Source: Brasenia schreberi (Eukaryota > Streptophyta > Magnoliopsida > Nymphaeales > Cabombaceae). Taken from it: 64,000 nucleotides of DNA. Made by a program: the position numbers and the translations under genes. Shown one piece after another: positions 26,428 to 38,193 of this stretch; position 1 is the stretch's first letter; every line of letters begins with the position of its first letter. A model generated the notes under the pieces. That model did not search any database and had not been told where the DNA came from. It worked only from the letters and a program-made list of their open reading frames with translations. The stretch covers positions 11,962,001 through 12,026,000 of the forward strand of contig JAYKKT010000074.1 in assembly GCA_036023115.1 (NCBI GenBank), written 5' to 3'.

Positions 26428-27239
26428 CTAAGCTTTTTCCCCTACTAGACGGGGTCGGCTACATGGATTCTTTGTTTCCACGTATCCCTATCATGTGTCA
26501 TGTTAGCAGTTAACTCATAATAAGCTAGATCATTCTTTATTGTTTCTTTCCAACACTTTTGTGGTCGTCGTCTAACTTTTTTAATACTTTCCAAATTTAG
26601 TTTTTCATACATTCTTATAGGTTATTTTTTTTTATCTTCTTTCTATATGTCCAAACCATCTTAAACAATATTCTCTCATTTTATCCTCTATTGGTGCCAC
26701 TCCTAATTTGTTTCTAATAACATCATTATGTATACGGTCTTTTCTTGTATGACCACTCATCCATCTCAACATCTTCATTTCTGTCACAAGACATCTTTTG
26801 TATATGTTGATGATTAACTGCCCAACACTCAAAACTATAAAACATAGCAAGTCTAATTGCTGCTCTATAATATTCACCTTTTAACTTTAATGGTATCTTC
26901 TTATCACAAAGAATACCTAATACTCCTCTCCATTTTAACCAACCAGCATTAATTTTATTGGTAACATCTCCATCAATTCTTCCATCACTTTGAAAAATTG
27001 ACCCTAAGTATTTAAAACTTTCCTTTTGGGGATGCAATGTGTGCCAATTTTAATTTCTATATCCTCTGAGGTAACCAAATGATCAAACTTACATTCCATA
27101 TATTTTGTCTTTGTTCTACTAAGTCGGAGGCCTTTGTTTTCTAATGTTTCTCTCCATAGTTCCAATTTTCTATTAACTTTTTCCTTAGACTCCTCCACTA
27201 ATACAATGTCATCTGCAAATAACATACACTAAGGTACTT
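26428..27239 (-). mobile_element. RTE LINE 3' fragment, minus orientation, with intact FADD box
   Basis: About 0.8 kb of the 3' end, from the reverse-transcriptase active site ([13 protein letters not shown], read from about 27225) to the 3' tip, lacking the TTG tail. In contrast to copy 1 the FADD catalytic box is intact here. Frameshifts separate the coding segments. The flanks at 26400 and 27315 share CGTCAACCTAA...TTAAC...AACAAATAA, possibly a duplicated target. Confidence 0.85.
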
Positions 27240-28739
27240 GCTTGTCAACCACCAAGGTCATTAAATTATCTAATTTATTAATTTCTGATTTGAGCAAACT
27301 AAGTATTATTTGCTCGTCAACCTAAATTAACCCTAACAAATAAATCATTAGGTTTATATAGTAACAATTGTTGCACTTGTTGCAGTGGTGAACAATCTTT
27401 TTGAGATAATTATCTGAGAGAGAAACAACTTGGCTCTTAAACGTTATTAATTAATTTTACTCTCTTAAATTACAATCTACTGTGCACGAAATAAACTGTT
27501 TTTAGTCTTAATTTTTACAGCAACAAGATAGAGAGATTGTGACGCACGAGTTGTGATCAGTTGGATAATCACTGATAACACTTTCTCTCCTGAGGTCTCT
27601 TGCAAGTTAACAACTCAATTCTCCAGCACTTAGTTTCTATACATTTCCACCCTATCCTGTTCACAGGTCATGGGCGTCACAGTAACTTTGTTTTGTTGTA
27701 GTGTTTAACACGTAAAATATTATCTACAATGTCATGCTATTGTGATATGCCTCCCTGAGAGAGAGAGAGAGAGAGAGACGGCACAACTGAGTGCTATCCT
27801 GTCTCGACATATTTTAGTCACATGAAAGGTTGCACCCACGCCATGTTCATACCTTGATGCCTCCATTATCAATTCCCGGCCGTCGCCCCATGTTTCTATG
27901 TCATCTTCTGTATTAAAAGAGGTTTTACAGTGTAGAAACAAAAAGTGGAGTCTCTATCAAGCTGGAAAGGAACTGTTCTTGGAGGTGTTCTTTGTATTGC
28001 GCAGAACAGTCGATTAAGTACTGTAAGTTATCTTAATGGACCCCAAGAAGTCGACGTCAAAATCTGATGTCTACGCTTCTTGGATTGTAGCGGCCATTAC
28101 TGATTAGGAGAGATCCTGGTCAGGAACTCAAGGTTGATGCGTCTACGCCGTGGACCCATATAACGATTCCAAGATTAAATGCGTGCACATGCTACCACGC
28201 ATTAAAAGCCACATGATAAAACTAGTTGCAGAAATATTCTGTGCAAATGAAACACACACACACACACACACACTTTCGAATTTACTCAATTCGATTGCGT
28301 TTGTGAACAAAGTGTCATCTGCAAAATTAAAACCTTTCATATTTTACGTAGAGTTCAGTTACATGGAGGTAAATGCTTTTCAAAATTAAGATCTTCTGGT
28401 TTAGTTCCCTTCAAAACCCAGGACCTTTTGAACCCTATCATGTTTTCAACAGAAATACTCTTCTTGCGTAAGAAGAGGCATTTTTGAATATAAGGAAAGC
28501 AATTCATACATCTACCTGATATGTACCCATGTGTCTCTTGATGTGCCGAAGGGAGCTGCTCTTACATTCCATATTAAATGTGTTGCTGCACGACACAGTT
28601 GCTCACCCACTTGTATGTATGTATCGAATGGTGTCATCAGCTTGTTCAACTAGTGGTTGAGCTTGTTCACAGAATATCTGTAGCAGCATGCACAGTTATT
28701 GTGAACTGACAAGTCCTTTTGATCTCGTTTTATTGAATA
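27240..28739. other. Intergenic sequence, no gene recognised
   Basis: It contains a short GA array (27759-27778) and an AC array (28253-28273). No coding exon is supported. Confidence 0.4.
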
Positions 28740-29115
28740 GACGTCCGGTTTCAGATAAAACGGGATTTGGAATCACCGGTTGTTCCAGCTTGCCCGAAAC
28801 CTTGAACTGTACCTGAATCTACCGGGAGTCGGTTTCAGTTACGGTCCTGAAACCAGCGGTTTCAATGTGGTTTCGGTTTCTGTTTGAAAACCACCCCGAA
28901 ACAAATTCAAAAAGTTTGTTTTTGAAAAACATGAACTTCACATCCGCGGAGTTGAACTCCAGAAAAAATATATAAACTTAATAAAGAGCAGTTTGGAACC
29001 ATCCATTTTGGGCCTGTTTTCAAAAACCATGAGCTATAACCCAATTGGGGAGTCTCGAGTTCCGGTTCCCAGGCCGATTCAGCCGGTTCCAATTACAGGC
29101 GGTTCTACAACTGGT
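28740..29115. repeat. CCGGTT-rich dispersed module, copy 4
   Basis: Flanked by ATTGAATAGACGTCCGG on the left and TTCATGTCTAATTGAATG on the right, with many CGGTT, ACCGG and GGTTTC variants inside. The inverted character of the ends (ATTGAATAGACG against CATGTCTAATTGAAT) suggests short terminal inverted repeats. Confidence 0.45.
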
Positions 29116-29819
29116 TCAGTTCCGTTCATGTCTAATTGAATGCATGCATAATTTAGCAGTGATGTGCTCTGTTGAGCCTGCCTAACATGCACACTTTCAT
29201 GTCATGCATGCACGTGCGCACACACACAGTGGGAGAGACGGGGCAGGAGAGATTGTTTGACTAATTTGCACTTAGGGCGGTCACCAAATATAAATTCCAT
29301 ATACGCACATTGCATATATCAAACCACCTTTTGCATTATGATAGTGTTATTTGTTTGGATAATTATTATTGTGGAAAGTAGGGCTGCCACAAAATATCCA
29401 TATAATACTTGGTGCCTATATGCATGTACCCTTGCCTACTTGTGCGCATTATGTGCGTATATATGCAATAATTTTATCTTAATATGTTGCATCCGGGTCC
29501 TACAGCATATCATTTTTTATTTGATAATTATGTGGACCTGTCATATATAAAAATCGTTCTCTATGTCATTTTCCTATTTTTAGTTACAAGGATCCAAATT
29601 TTGCCGAGCTAATTACGCCAGGGATTGGATTCTACGGTTCCCCTTGAACTGGCTAGGTGCATAGCGTTGATGGTCCTACTCCCACCTAACCTTTTACAGT
29701 GCGCACGAGAAATACACAAACTGATGACCATCACATACTGTTCCTCTATTGAGCAGCATGCTTAAACCATATTAGTTTAATCAGAAAAGCATATTTTGTG
29801 ATCCTTTCAAACCATCAGA

Positions 29820-30370
29820 ATCGTTGATTCTGGTTGTCCCAGAACCAGAAATTGGAACCAAACTGGAACTGGGCCAGTTTTGGCTCCAATTCGAGTTCCA
29901 AACCGTTAGAAGCCACATAAAACCATGGGGATCCCCATCTCGGTTTCAGTCTGGGCCTTGCTCGGCAGTTTCTGATTCCACCCGATTTCTCACCCCATTC
30001 GGTTTCAGTAAGAACCACCAGCCTGGTTGCAAACCAAACATGTCTACTTGGAACACATTGGCCAGATAAAAGCTTGCAGGAGTCTTTTCCTTTGCAGTAC
30101 ATTATCGTTTCCTTCAAAGACCTTCTTAACAAACCTGGACAATACCGGGTTAATCAGGACCAGTGGTTTCAAAATCTAGTTCGGGTTCCACCAAAACCTA
30201 GAACTTCAATTCAACCAGCCCCCTTCGGCTTTCGGTTCTGGTTCAGTCAGGTTTGGTTTGATTATATGATGGTTATGGTTACGCTTTGGTTCCGGCTTCA
30301 TAATGAAAAAGGAAAAGAAAAGGATTGGAAGGCGTACCGAATTATAGAACCACCCGGCCACAGCTTGTAG
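29820..30370. repeat. CCGGTT-rich dispersed module, copy 5
   Basis: Rich in GGTTC, CCAGAACC and GGTTTCAG variants over more than 500 bp. The open frames on both strands are non-specific. Confidence 0.38.
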
Positions 30371-30769
30371 TCCTGGATCAATTCCCTAATAGGTTAGGGT
30401 TTGACGGGCTGGGCTACAAAGAACTCTGCCATCTCTAACCCCAAACATGTTCTACAAGCAAAAGCATAGATTGATTCCTGTTACCATGATGCAAATTGGA
30501 TTATATTTGGTTCAAAAGTCAATCACACGGTGTATCTCTTGCGGTCACGCTATTGGTATTATATGCTCTATACAAGTACTCCACTTTCATATGGGACCAT
30601 GCGTACTGGATCATATATGGCACTATACAATATCTATTCCCCCAGAGAAAGGTCTTGACCTTGTACTTAATGAGATCATTTTTACATTTTATGGCTTTCA
30701 TATATGGCATTTCCATTTTGGGCTAGGACAAATCTGTTCCATGTTGCCCTGAATTGCCAGTGTTTGTTT

Positions 30770-31204
30770 TCAGACCATTCCTAAAGCTAGAATAAGCCAT
30801 TTCCACCATGAACTGCAACATTCTAAATGAATCTTTAGAAAACTTGTGAATGGGTGCAAATGATAGCTCGATGAACCGAGAAACTCATCATTAAGAATAT
30901 TGGCTACGAAGCTCAACACCCTCTTTACATTTAATAACACCACAATGGTGAAAGCTAAACAGTGAAAATTTCCCCAACCTTCTATAACATTTTGAGCTTT
31001 CTGTACAAGTAGATCAGACACAGAGACTGGCAATGTGCATTGTTCTGAGTTTCTGAATCCCGTCCTCTCTATGATGCAAACCTTGCCTATGAGCTCTTGG
31101 GTTAACAACTCTGCAACATCGACTGAACAGAAAGTACGTCTATTGGACTCATATATCTTGCCTTGGACACCAGTATATGACAAGTAAATGGATGCTGACC
31201 TCAT
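30770..31204 (-). other. Unrecognised 144-codon open frame
   Basis: The longest frame in this part. It reads RTFCSVDVAELLTQELIGKV and ends in a hydrophobic stretch. No family was recognised. A possible donor (AAG|GT) follows ELIGK. It could be a decayed exon of a gene related to the F-box-like exon at 33266 on the same strand, but nothing links them directly. Confidence 0.18.
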
Positions 31205-32834
31205 GCCACAGCACTACTAAAACTCTCATGAAAATCATAAACCAAAAAGGCAGGAGTTGATCTTGGAGCAAACAGATGCACAAACACGATATAATTCAGG
31301 AATTTATTTTTTCCATTGTTATTTCCATCACAAAGCTACAAGCATTTAGTCACTAGATGCAGATAAAGCATCATGACAAAGGCTTTTACCTTGACAAAGT
31401 AAAAACTGAAAAGAGCCCCAAAGGAATGACAGATAACAGCCTCAACCTATGAAATTCTCGTATATGTGGTGAGCATAACTAAAATGAAGTCTCTGATTTT
31501 GTCTCACTGATCACAACATATTTGTCAAGGAAGCATTACTCATATTCAATAGTCTCAGTGACTGGTCGATTCTTCATGTTCCATGCTGTATGGGTATCAT
31601 ACAGCATTTACAATATCTCCCTTAACCAGATTGCATCGCATAGGAAAACTGTTGCAACAACCACTTTAGGCCAATGTTCAACACTTTCCTGCAGTAACCC
31701 CCATCACTCTTGAGGGCAGGGACCTGTAAAAGTGTAGTCTGTGTTCTTGTGTGCCAGACTTGACCACAAAATGGATTCCACATGCTTAAAATAACACAAT
31801 CATATATGTTTTATTAATCCTAATCACACTAGAAAGGATCAATGATTGAGTAAAATCTAGCATTCAACGTCACATTTTCTCTAAAAAAGCAGTGTTAGGA
31901 TCAACTTACAATTTTATATCAAACAAAATTAATCATGATGAACTCGTGCACCACCAGATTTCATCCAAAAGTAGTGAAAGGAAAAGGGTAGTGCAACAGT
32001 GATAGGATAGGGTATTGATAGATCTATCAGGCAGAGTCTTGACAGATCTATGCTGAGCTGAGTGGGAAGATCCCTTCATGAGTTCAAGACACCACTCCGC
32101 TCTCTGTTTCACTTACACACATGCATACATGCATTTTCTCAGGGTATTGGAGGCCATATAAGGAACATCATTCTCACCTCTGATATTTCACTTTCATACA
32201 ACCACAGAGGTTGTCTCTCTTAACACACTAATTTCTCTTTTTTTAATCCCATTTTCAATCATAAAACAAAATCATGCTTTTTGAGTTAAATTTACTATGA
32301 CAAAACGGAGCTTAATCACTTAGTCGGAAAAGGCCTGGTTTTCGTCTTTGGTATCACTTTCCTTTGGGTGTGGGAAGCATGTCAATATGATACATTCAAC
32401 TCTGACGTTTCATTTCCAATTTTGACACAAATAGATTTTCTCAGTCCTAAAACAGTACGATCATGTTATTCTCATTGATTTAATTATGTAACTTTCAGTC
32501 TTAAAACCACAAAGATTTTCTTGCTTCTAACAATATCTTCTACTATGAATGATTTTTACTACATTACTTCACTTTGGCTTGTAATCATGTCAAAGTGATA
32601 GCATCTATGTTTTTTCCAGGAGAATCTAGGATCTGTTTCTCAGAATTGTCAAATTCCCTAACCATTTCCCGCAATATTCACAATGATTTTGCTAGCTGAA
32701 GTTCAGCATCTGCTTAAGAAAGTAGAGAGAGAGAGAGGGGCGTACATGATTAAGCGTTGGTTCTCTTTCTGTAATTAGAGTCTCTCTTCGAGCTAGGAAT
32801 CTGCCGCTCCAGATCTTCACCCTCGCCCAAGGTC
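31205..32834. other. Intergenic sequence, no gene recognised
   Basis: Near 32015-32125 a GAGTTCAAGAC box and an upstream GGCAGAG might be a worn SINE head. Otherwise nothing is seen. Confidence 0.35.
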
Positions 32835-33225
32835 GTTCAAGTACAGGTTTTCCCTCTCTCGCTACCTTGTTGTACTAGTATTGATACAAACTTCCCATGT
32901 GGAAGCGAAAGAAACGCTGTTTAGATGTTGGCTCTCGCCCATTGATTGCAGGTCGAAAGAGACATAAAAAATCAAACAGTGAAAGCAATCGAGCATAGAA
33001 TGAAAACCTAGATCGTATTGATACAATATTCAATACAGGTTCAAGTACAAGTACAGGTTCTCCCTCTCTCGCTAGCTTGTTGTACTAGTATTGATACAAA
33101 CTTCCCATGTGGAAACGAAAGAAACGCTATTTAGATGTTGTCTCTCGCCCACTGATTGCAGGTCGAAAGAGACATCAAAAAATCTAACAGTGAAAGCAAT
33201 CGAGCATAGAATGAAAACCTAGATC
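32835..33225. repeat. Tandem duplication, about 200-bp unit
   Basis: Two units start at about 32835 and 33040 (GTTCAAGTACAGG or GTTCAAGTACAAGTACAGG). They share CCCTCTCTCGCTA, GATACAAACTTCCCATGTGG and end at GAAAACCTAGATCGT, with few differences. They adjoin the F-box-like exon and may be duplicated intron or leader sequence of that gene. Confidence 0.85.
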
Positions 33226-33265
33226 GTCGTTAGGGGCGAATCCGGTTAGGGTTTTGATCAGTCAC

Positions 33266-33348
33266 CTCGATTTGCAGATGGCTAAGCATCGGGCATGATC
33301 AAAGCAGTCGAGGAAGGAGAAGATCTTGAAGAGGGTGTTGGGATTGAG
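33266..33348 (-). pseudogene. F-box-like exon fragment
   Basis: The minus strand encodes LNPNTLFKIFSFLDCFDHAR followed by CLAICKSR, and then a GT donor (33265-33264). This fits an F-box core (L...LFKIFSFLD...ARC...VCK), the Skp1-binding part of SCF ubiquitin-ligase substrate receptors. The frame is closed by a TAA a short way upstream, and another frame holds the nearest ATG. The downstream exons are not recognisable and a tandem duplication follows. It is best read as a decayed gene fragment; a real first exon with an error cannot be excluded. Confidence 0.45.
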
Positions 33349-33437
33349 GCGTCGGAGCCCTCTTTAGTAGACTTCATTGCCGCCGATCTTCTGCTCTCTC
33401 TCTCTCTTCCCCGTTGACCCTCAACTCCATCACCCTC

Positions 33438-33688
33438 AAGATTTTATTTGCTCGACCGTCGGCTTGATGCTTCCGTTCAACATTACGTGTCTCGTGTCGT
33501 TTTTACGTATCTATGTCACACAATTCATTGACTTTCTCCACAGCCGCTTCAAAACTAGTCGCGTGACCAGCAACTTGACGCTTTGGTACAACATGTCGTG
33601 TCTCGAGTCGTCTTTCACCTTTTCAAGTTTTTACTTGCCTGACCGTCGGCTTGAGGTTTCCGTTCAACTTAACGTGTCCCGTGTCTAA
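33438..33688. repeat. Spaced direct repeat, about 62 bp
   Basis: Two copies (about 33438-33500 and 33626-33688) share CCGTCGGCTTGA, TTCCGTTCAAC and ACGTGTC. They are 190 bp apart, about 85% alike, and GC-richer than the surroundings. Confidence 0.7.
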
Positions 33689-33970
33689 GAATACGGATCA
33701 CTGTGAAAGGGATTCCTAAATTTAAATACCGCGGGAGTGACGGCGTCAGGAGGAAAGAAAGAAAAGGAAAAACGAAACCTTTTGTTTTGAGAGATTCACC
33801 AACGAAGATTTCGATCGTTTTGCTCGATTGTTGGTTGTGATATCGATCTTGATGGCGGAGTTGCAGGGGCGTTTGTCTTCATTTCGGAGAAGGAAGTCGT
33901 CGTCATTCTCGTCAACAATCTCAAGAAATTCCGACTCATCGACTTCGACCTCCTCCACACAATGAGTACA

Positions 33971-34030
<60 letters not shown>

Positions 34031-34872
34031 GTTCTCTCTGTGCAATCGGTTTAAAGCATATTTCACCAGATTATGACCTATCCTTCGGGAAAGGATAATG
34101 ATCCCTTCCATTAAGTTGGCTTTCTGTAAATCTGGCGGCTTTGTTCTCTAGATTACGATGTGGATAAGATTATTTATCTTTCTAGAGTTTGTGTTTTAAT
34201 AGTAGGATTTGATTTTTATGCATTAGAGTTATGTTTACTTGAATATTGGGGCTGAACATGAGTTATCTATCTCTAAGTATATAATTGTAGTATTGTCATT
34301 GATATGTTGAATCCTTGACGGTGACTCTATTCTATCAATCTAGATGTTTGGAGTAACCATTGGCTTGTAGTGAAATAACTGCTCATCTCGTTTATTTGTT
34401 TATGCTTATCAATAATCATCTCCACTAATATTTTGAGGCGGGGTTGTATTTGTAACTATATATAATTAACATCGAGAATTGAATGGCTTTAGAAGGAAAC
34501 CCAAAAGACCCATGGAAATAGAAGAAGAATTGATGACAAAGGCAAGTAACGTAAAATCGTGCCCATGATTAGTCCCTTAAAACAACAAATGGGCAACATG
34601 AAAGTTAAGGCTGGAAACGCTGCTAACGTAGAAAACTGATGGGCACGATTAAAAAGAATCCTCTTGGACCGCCTCAACCTCCTCTATATAAAGGAGGTTA
34701 AGAGAGGACACATCAAAGAGAACCTCGACAGAGTGATCCTTCTTTTTAGTCTTTTTCCCCTTAGCTTAGCTTCTCTTAGTCTAGACGAGCCTTTGGCTTT
34801 CATTTATTGCAATATTTCTTTATTAATAAATCATTGTTTTCTTTTTACTTTCTTTTTTCTTCTTTCTTTCCA
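33689..34872. other. Intergenic sequence with (CT)n(GT)n repeat
   Basis: A CT/GT compound microsatellite lies at 33970-34030. The minus-strand open frame across it (33746-34111) reads acidic then basic stretches and has no known domain. Confidence 0.4.
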
Positions 34873-35295
34873 AACAACAACAACAACAACTAAGCCTTTT
34901 CCCATGCTAGACGGGGTCGGCTACATGGATTCTTTGTTTCCACATAGCCCTATCATGTGCCATGTTAGCAGTTAACTCACATCAAGCTAGATCATTCTTT
35001 ATTGTTTCTTTCCAACACTTTTGTGGTCATCCTCCACCTCTTTTAATTTTTTCAAAATCTAGTTTTTTATACATTCTTACAGGTTCTTCGTTTGATCTTC
35101 TTTCTATATGTCCAAACCATCTTAAACGATATTCTCTCATTTTATCCTCTATTGGTGGCACTCCTAATTTGTTTCTAACCTCATTATGTATTCAGTCTTT
35201 TCTTATATTACCACTCATCCATCTCAACATTTTCATTTTTGTCACAGACATCTTTTGTACATATTGATGATTAATTGCCCAACACTCATAACCAT
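34873..35295 (-). mobile_element. 5'-truncated RTE LINE fragment, minus orientation
   Basis: It starts with (AAC)n, the reverse of the TTG tail, and covers about 420 bp of the LINE 3' end up to the 'gttatgagtgttgggcaatt' coding region. It ends abruptly where hAT-D-like sequence begins. Confidence 0.87.
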
Positions 35296-35559
35296 GGGAA
35301 AGACGGTAGGTTTTGGTACTAGTAGCAGTGAAGTTGGTTATTGTTCTACTTTAAGAGCTCCTACAGTCCTACTTGCCCAGTGACTACGAGGGGTTTTAGA
35401 GGAGGTAGAGGCCATATAATGCATTCATTTCCCCCACATATGACTTCCATAACTCAACTACGCATTAGATTAGTTATAACTTCAAAGGAGGTAATTTAGA
35501 AAGGTGTGTTGAATTATTTTACGAAAATACCGCCTTTTTATTATTGCAAAATCAATTTT

Positions 35560-37443
35560 CTTTCAAAATATGATAGATGCTATTACTAGTACGGGATCAG
35601 GTTATACGGTCTCTACTTATCATGCTTTGAGGGATAAATTATTTCAAAAATGGGTTGATATTGTTCATAAATGGAATTTTAAATTTAGAGAGTCATAGAA
35701 GGTTACAGGTTGTTATATTATGGTTGATGGTCGAATAGTTGGTCAGCTATTATGGTTGATGGTTAGATAGACATTCAATGTAGATCATTAGTGAATCTTT
35801 TGGTCTATTGTTCAAAAGAGACATTATTTTTGAAATCATATGACTTGTTTCATATTAATAAAATTGTAGATAATTTACTCCTTATTTTTGAAGTTGTTGA
35901 GGATGTAGATGTTACAAATGTTCAATTCATTACTAACAATGTTGCAAATTTTAGAGCAGCTAGTAAGATGCTTGAGTCGAACCATCCATCCTTAATATCA
36001 ATCTCATATGTTAACATCGCATAGACTTAATGCTTGAGGATATGATTTCAATGGATGAAATCAAGGAGACTATAGGTACATATAGAAATGCTATATATTT
36101 ATAATCACTCTTCTGTATTGCATTTGATGAGAATCCACACTAGTGGCAGGAAATTGATTAGGCTTTTGATGACAAGATTTGCTATGAATATTATTGTTTA
36201 AAGTATTATCATATATAAAAATGTATTGAAAAAGATGTTTGCATCCGATTAATGGGGCTCAATTAGTCGGTCAAGAAGGAGGGAGGGGATTGTTGTGGTA
36301 GATGTTATTTTTAATGCTCTTTTAAAAAAATTGTAGTATATTTTTTAGGATGATTGTACCTTTAGTTAAGGTAATGAGAATGGTAGATAATAAAGATATA
36401 CCTGCTATATTATATATATTATATATATATATATATATATTGCAATGGATAAGGCCAAATTAAAAATAAAAGCAAACTTTGACTATAAATAATCACTTAT
36501 AAAGAAGGTTTGGAAGTGTATTGATGTACGTTGGAGTTGGAGCCGACAAATGTATCATGCTTTGCATGTGATTGCATATTTTTTTAGCCCCTCTATTAGA
36601 TTTTCTCCTAACTTTGTAGAAGATGAATAAGTTAAAAAGGAGATATTAAATGAAATTGACCTTGGACAACATTAATCACTTGGTGCAACATCTATTTAGA
36701 GTTAAGTAAGTATATGCATAGTGTTTGAGATTTTGGAAGGCCAATTGCATTATAACTCTGCTCGCAGATGCAGTCAGGTATGATTTGTTTTTTATTGATA
36801 TTTTATAAGTTATCAATTATTTGATTTTAAATTGATAGACCTTGGGTGTTTCTTATTATTATGTCTTATTTCAAATGAATGGTAGGCTCACTTTGGTGTA
36901 GATGCACCAACTTGTTGAGGTTTGCTCAATGTATATTGAGTCAAATATGTATTTTGAGTGGATGCAAAAGAAATTAGAGTTTTTTTAATGCATTCACATG
37001 AAGAAGAGATGCATACTAGACCATGCTCATCTTCGTGATTTGGCATATATTGCATATAATATGAAGTTAAGACAAAGGTAACAATTCTAAAAATATGTTT
37101 TGCTCTTTAGTTTTTATTAATAATGATTAATGAGTATATAATGTTATTTTATGGGTTGAAGGGATGCAAGAAGGGCAAGAAATGTGTCATATGACCTAGT
37201 GAGCTATGAAAATGTTGATATTCTTGATTATTGGGTCGAAGAGGACGAGCCCCCATCAATTAGAGGATGAAAACTATAGGATAATAGAAGTAGAAGCAGA
37301 AATTAAAGATGATGATGTGGAAGGTGTTGGATTGAAGGATCCAATTGCAGAGGGGGAAGAGGGAGATGATGTTGATGATGTTAGCGATCTTGACTACAAA
37401 GATTATACTGCTTCTGTTGATTATGATCTATGTTTTATGGAAT
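35560..37443 (+). pseudogene. hAT-D transposase remnant (DUF659/hAT dimerisation type)
   Basis: Broken plus-strand frames read MIDAITSTGSGYTVSTYHALR, KVTGCYIMVDG, FLKSYDLFHI...VQFITNNVANFRAASKML, and later KKRCILDHAHLRDLAYIAYN near the C-terminus. These correspond in order to the DUF659 and C-terminal parts of plant hAT transposases. Many stops and frameshifts are present and the CERNWS dimerisation core is unreadable. The tail encodes the acidic end (EEDEPPS...) common to this family. Confidence 0.72.
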
Positions 37444-37779
37444 GAATCAATGAATAATGTTATATTTTTCATATTTTGTTAGATGATGGTTCTATTCTAA
37501 GTTTCTAACTTATGGTTTTAAACTTTCAATAGTTTAGTTCAACTTTGTGTAGTTTGTAACTTTGTACTTTGTATTTAATGATGATGTAAGTTGTAACTCT
37601 TAGTTCTCTTCTCACTTCTTTAGTTTCCATAGTCATTTCTTAAGATTGTTAATTCAATCAAGCTTTTAGATTTGGTTTTATTTAATGTTGATTGTGTTAG
37701 ATATCTTATATTTATTAATTTTATTTTTTTTCTAAGCATTAGATTTATTAATATTTTATTTTTTATAGCATTAAATAAA

Positions 37780-37872
37780 TACATTGCACCGTACCATATG
37801 ATATGGTGTCTTTTTTGCGTATCGGTGCTATGTGTGATATGGGCACTGATACACTTTTTACAACATTGCTAG
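37780..37872. mobile_element. Probable right terminus of hAT-D
   Basis: It contains palindromic ACCATATGATATGGT and GTATCGGTGC motifs like the subterminal repeats of hAT-B, and ends near CAACATTGCTAG. The left terminus was not found. Confidence 0.35.
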
Positions 37873-37979
37873 GAATATCAATTACATGCTTTTAACTCCA
37901 TATTTGGTAAAGTTAACATTGCAAATTGGAATTTGCTTATCTCCAATAAGTTTTAAGATCAAGTTAATTTTAATCCATT

Positions 37980-37998
37980 TGGATTTATTAGAATCCAA
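37980..37998 (+). repeat. Target-site duplication, left copy, of the head-tail LINE derivative
   Basis: The 19-bp TGGATTTATTAGAATCCAA recurs exactly at 38175-38193. Confidence 0.88.
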
Positions 37999-38174
37999 CT
38001 CCGCCCATGTAAGGGATGACCTTGCATGGCTGGTCCCAAGCCCAGATAAAGGAGGAGGGTTGTAATAGGCTTCCGACAAGCGTAAAACTTTGTCGGACTT
38101 ATCATGGATTCTAAAAAAAAAAGAATCCATGTAGTCGGCCCCATCTAGTATGGGAAAAGGCTTTGTTGTTGTTG
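37999..38174 (+). mobile_element. Head-to-tail RTE LINE deletion derivative (SINE-like)
   Basis: The first ~105 bp match the LINE 5' head (CCGCCCATGTAAGGG, GGAGGAGGGTTGT, GTCGGACTT). The last ~60 bp match the LINE 3' tip (AGAATCCATGTAGTCGGCCC, GGCTTTGTTGTTGTTG). The joint lies in an A-run between TGGATTCT and AGAATCCA, which form an inverted repeat. The perfect 19-bp duplication shows that the 176-bp form was itself copied and inserted. Confidence 0.85.
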
Positions 38175-38193
38175 TGGATTTATTAGAATCCAA

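Noticed and set aside
33746..34111. 121-codon minus-strand frame
   Set aside because: Part is (CT)n(GT)n repeat translation (Thr-His, Arg-Glu) and the rest shows no domain or splice support.
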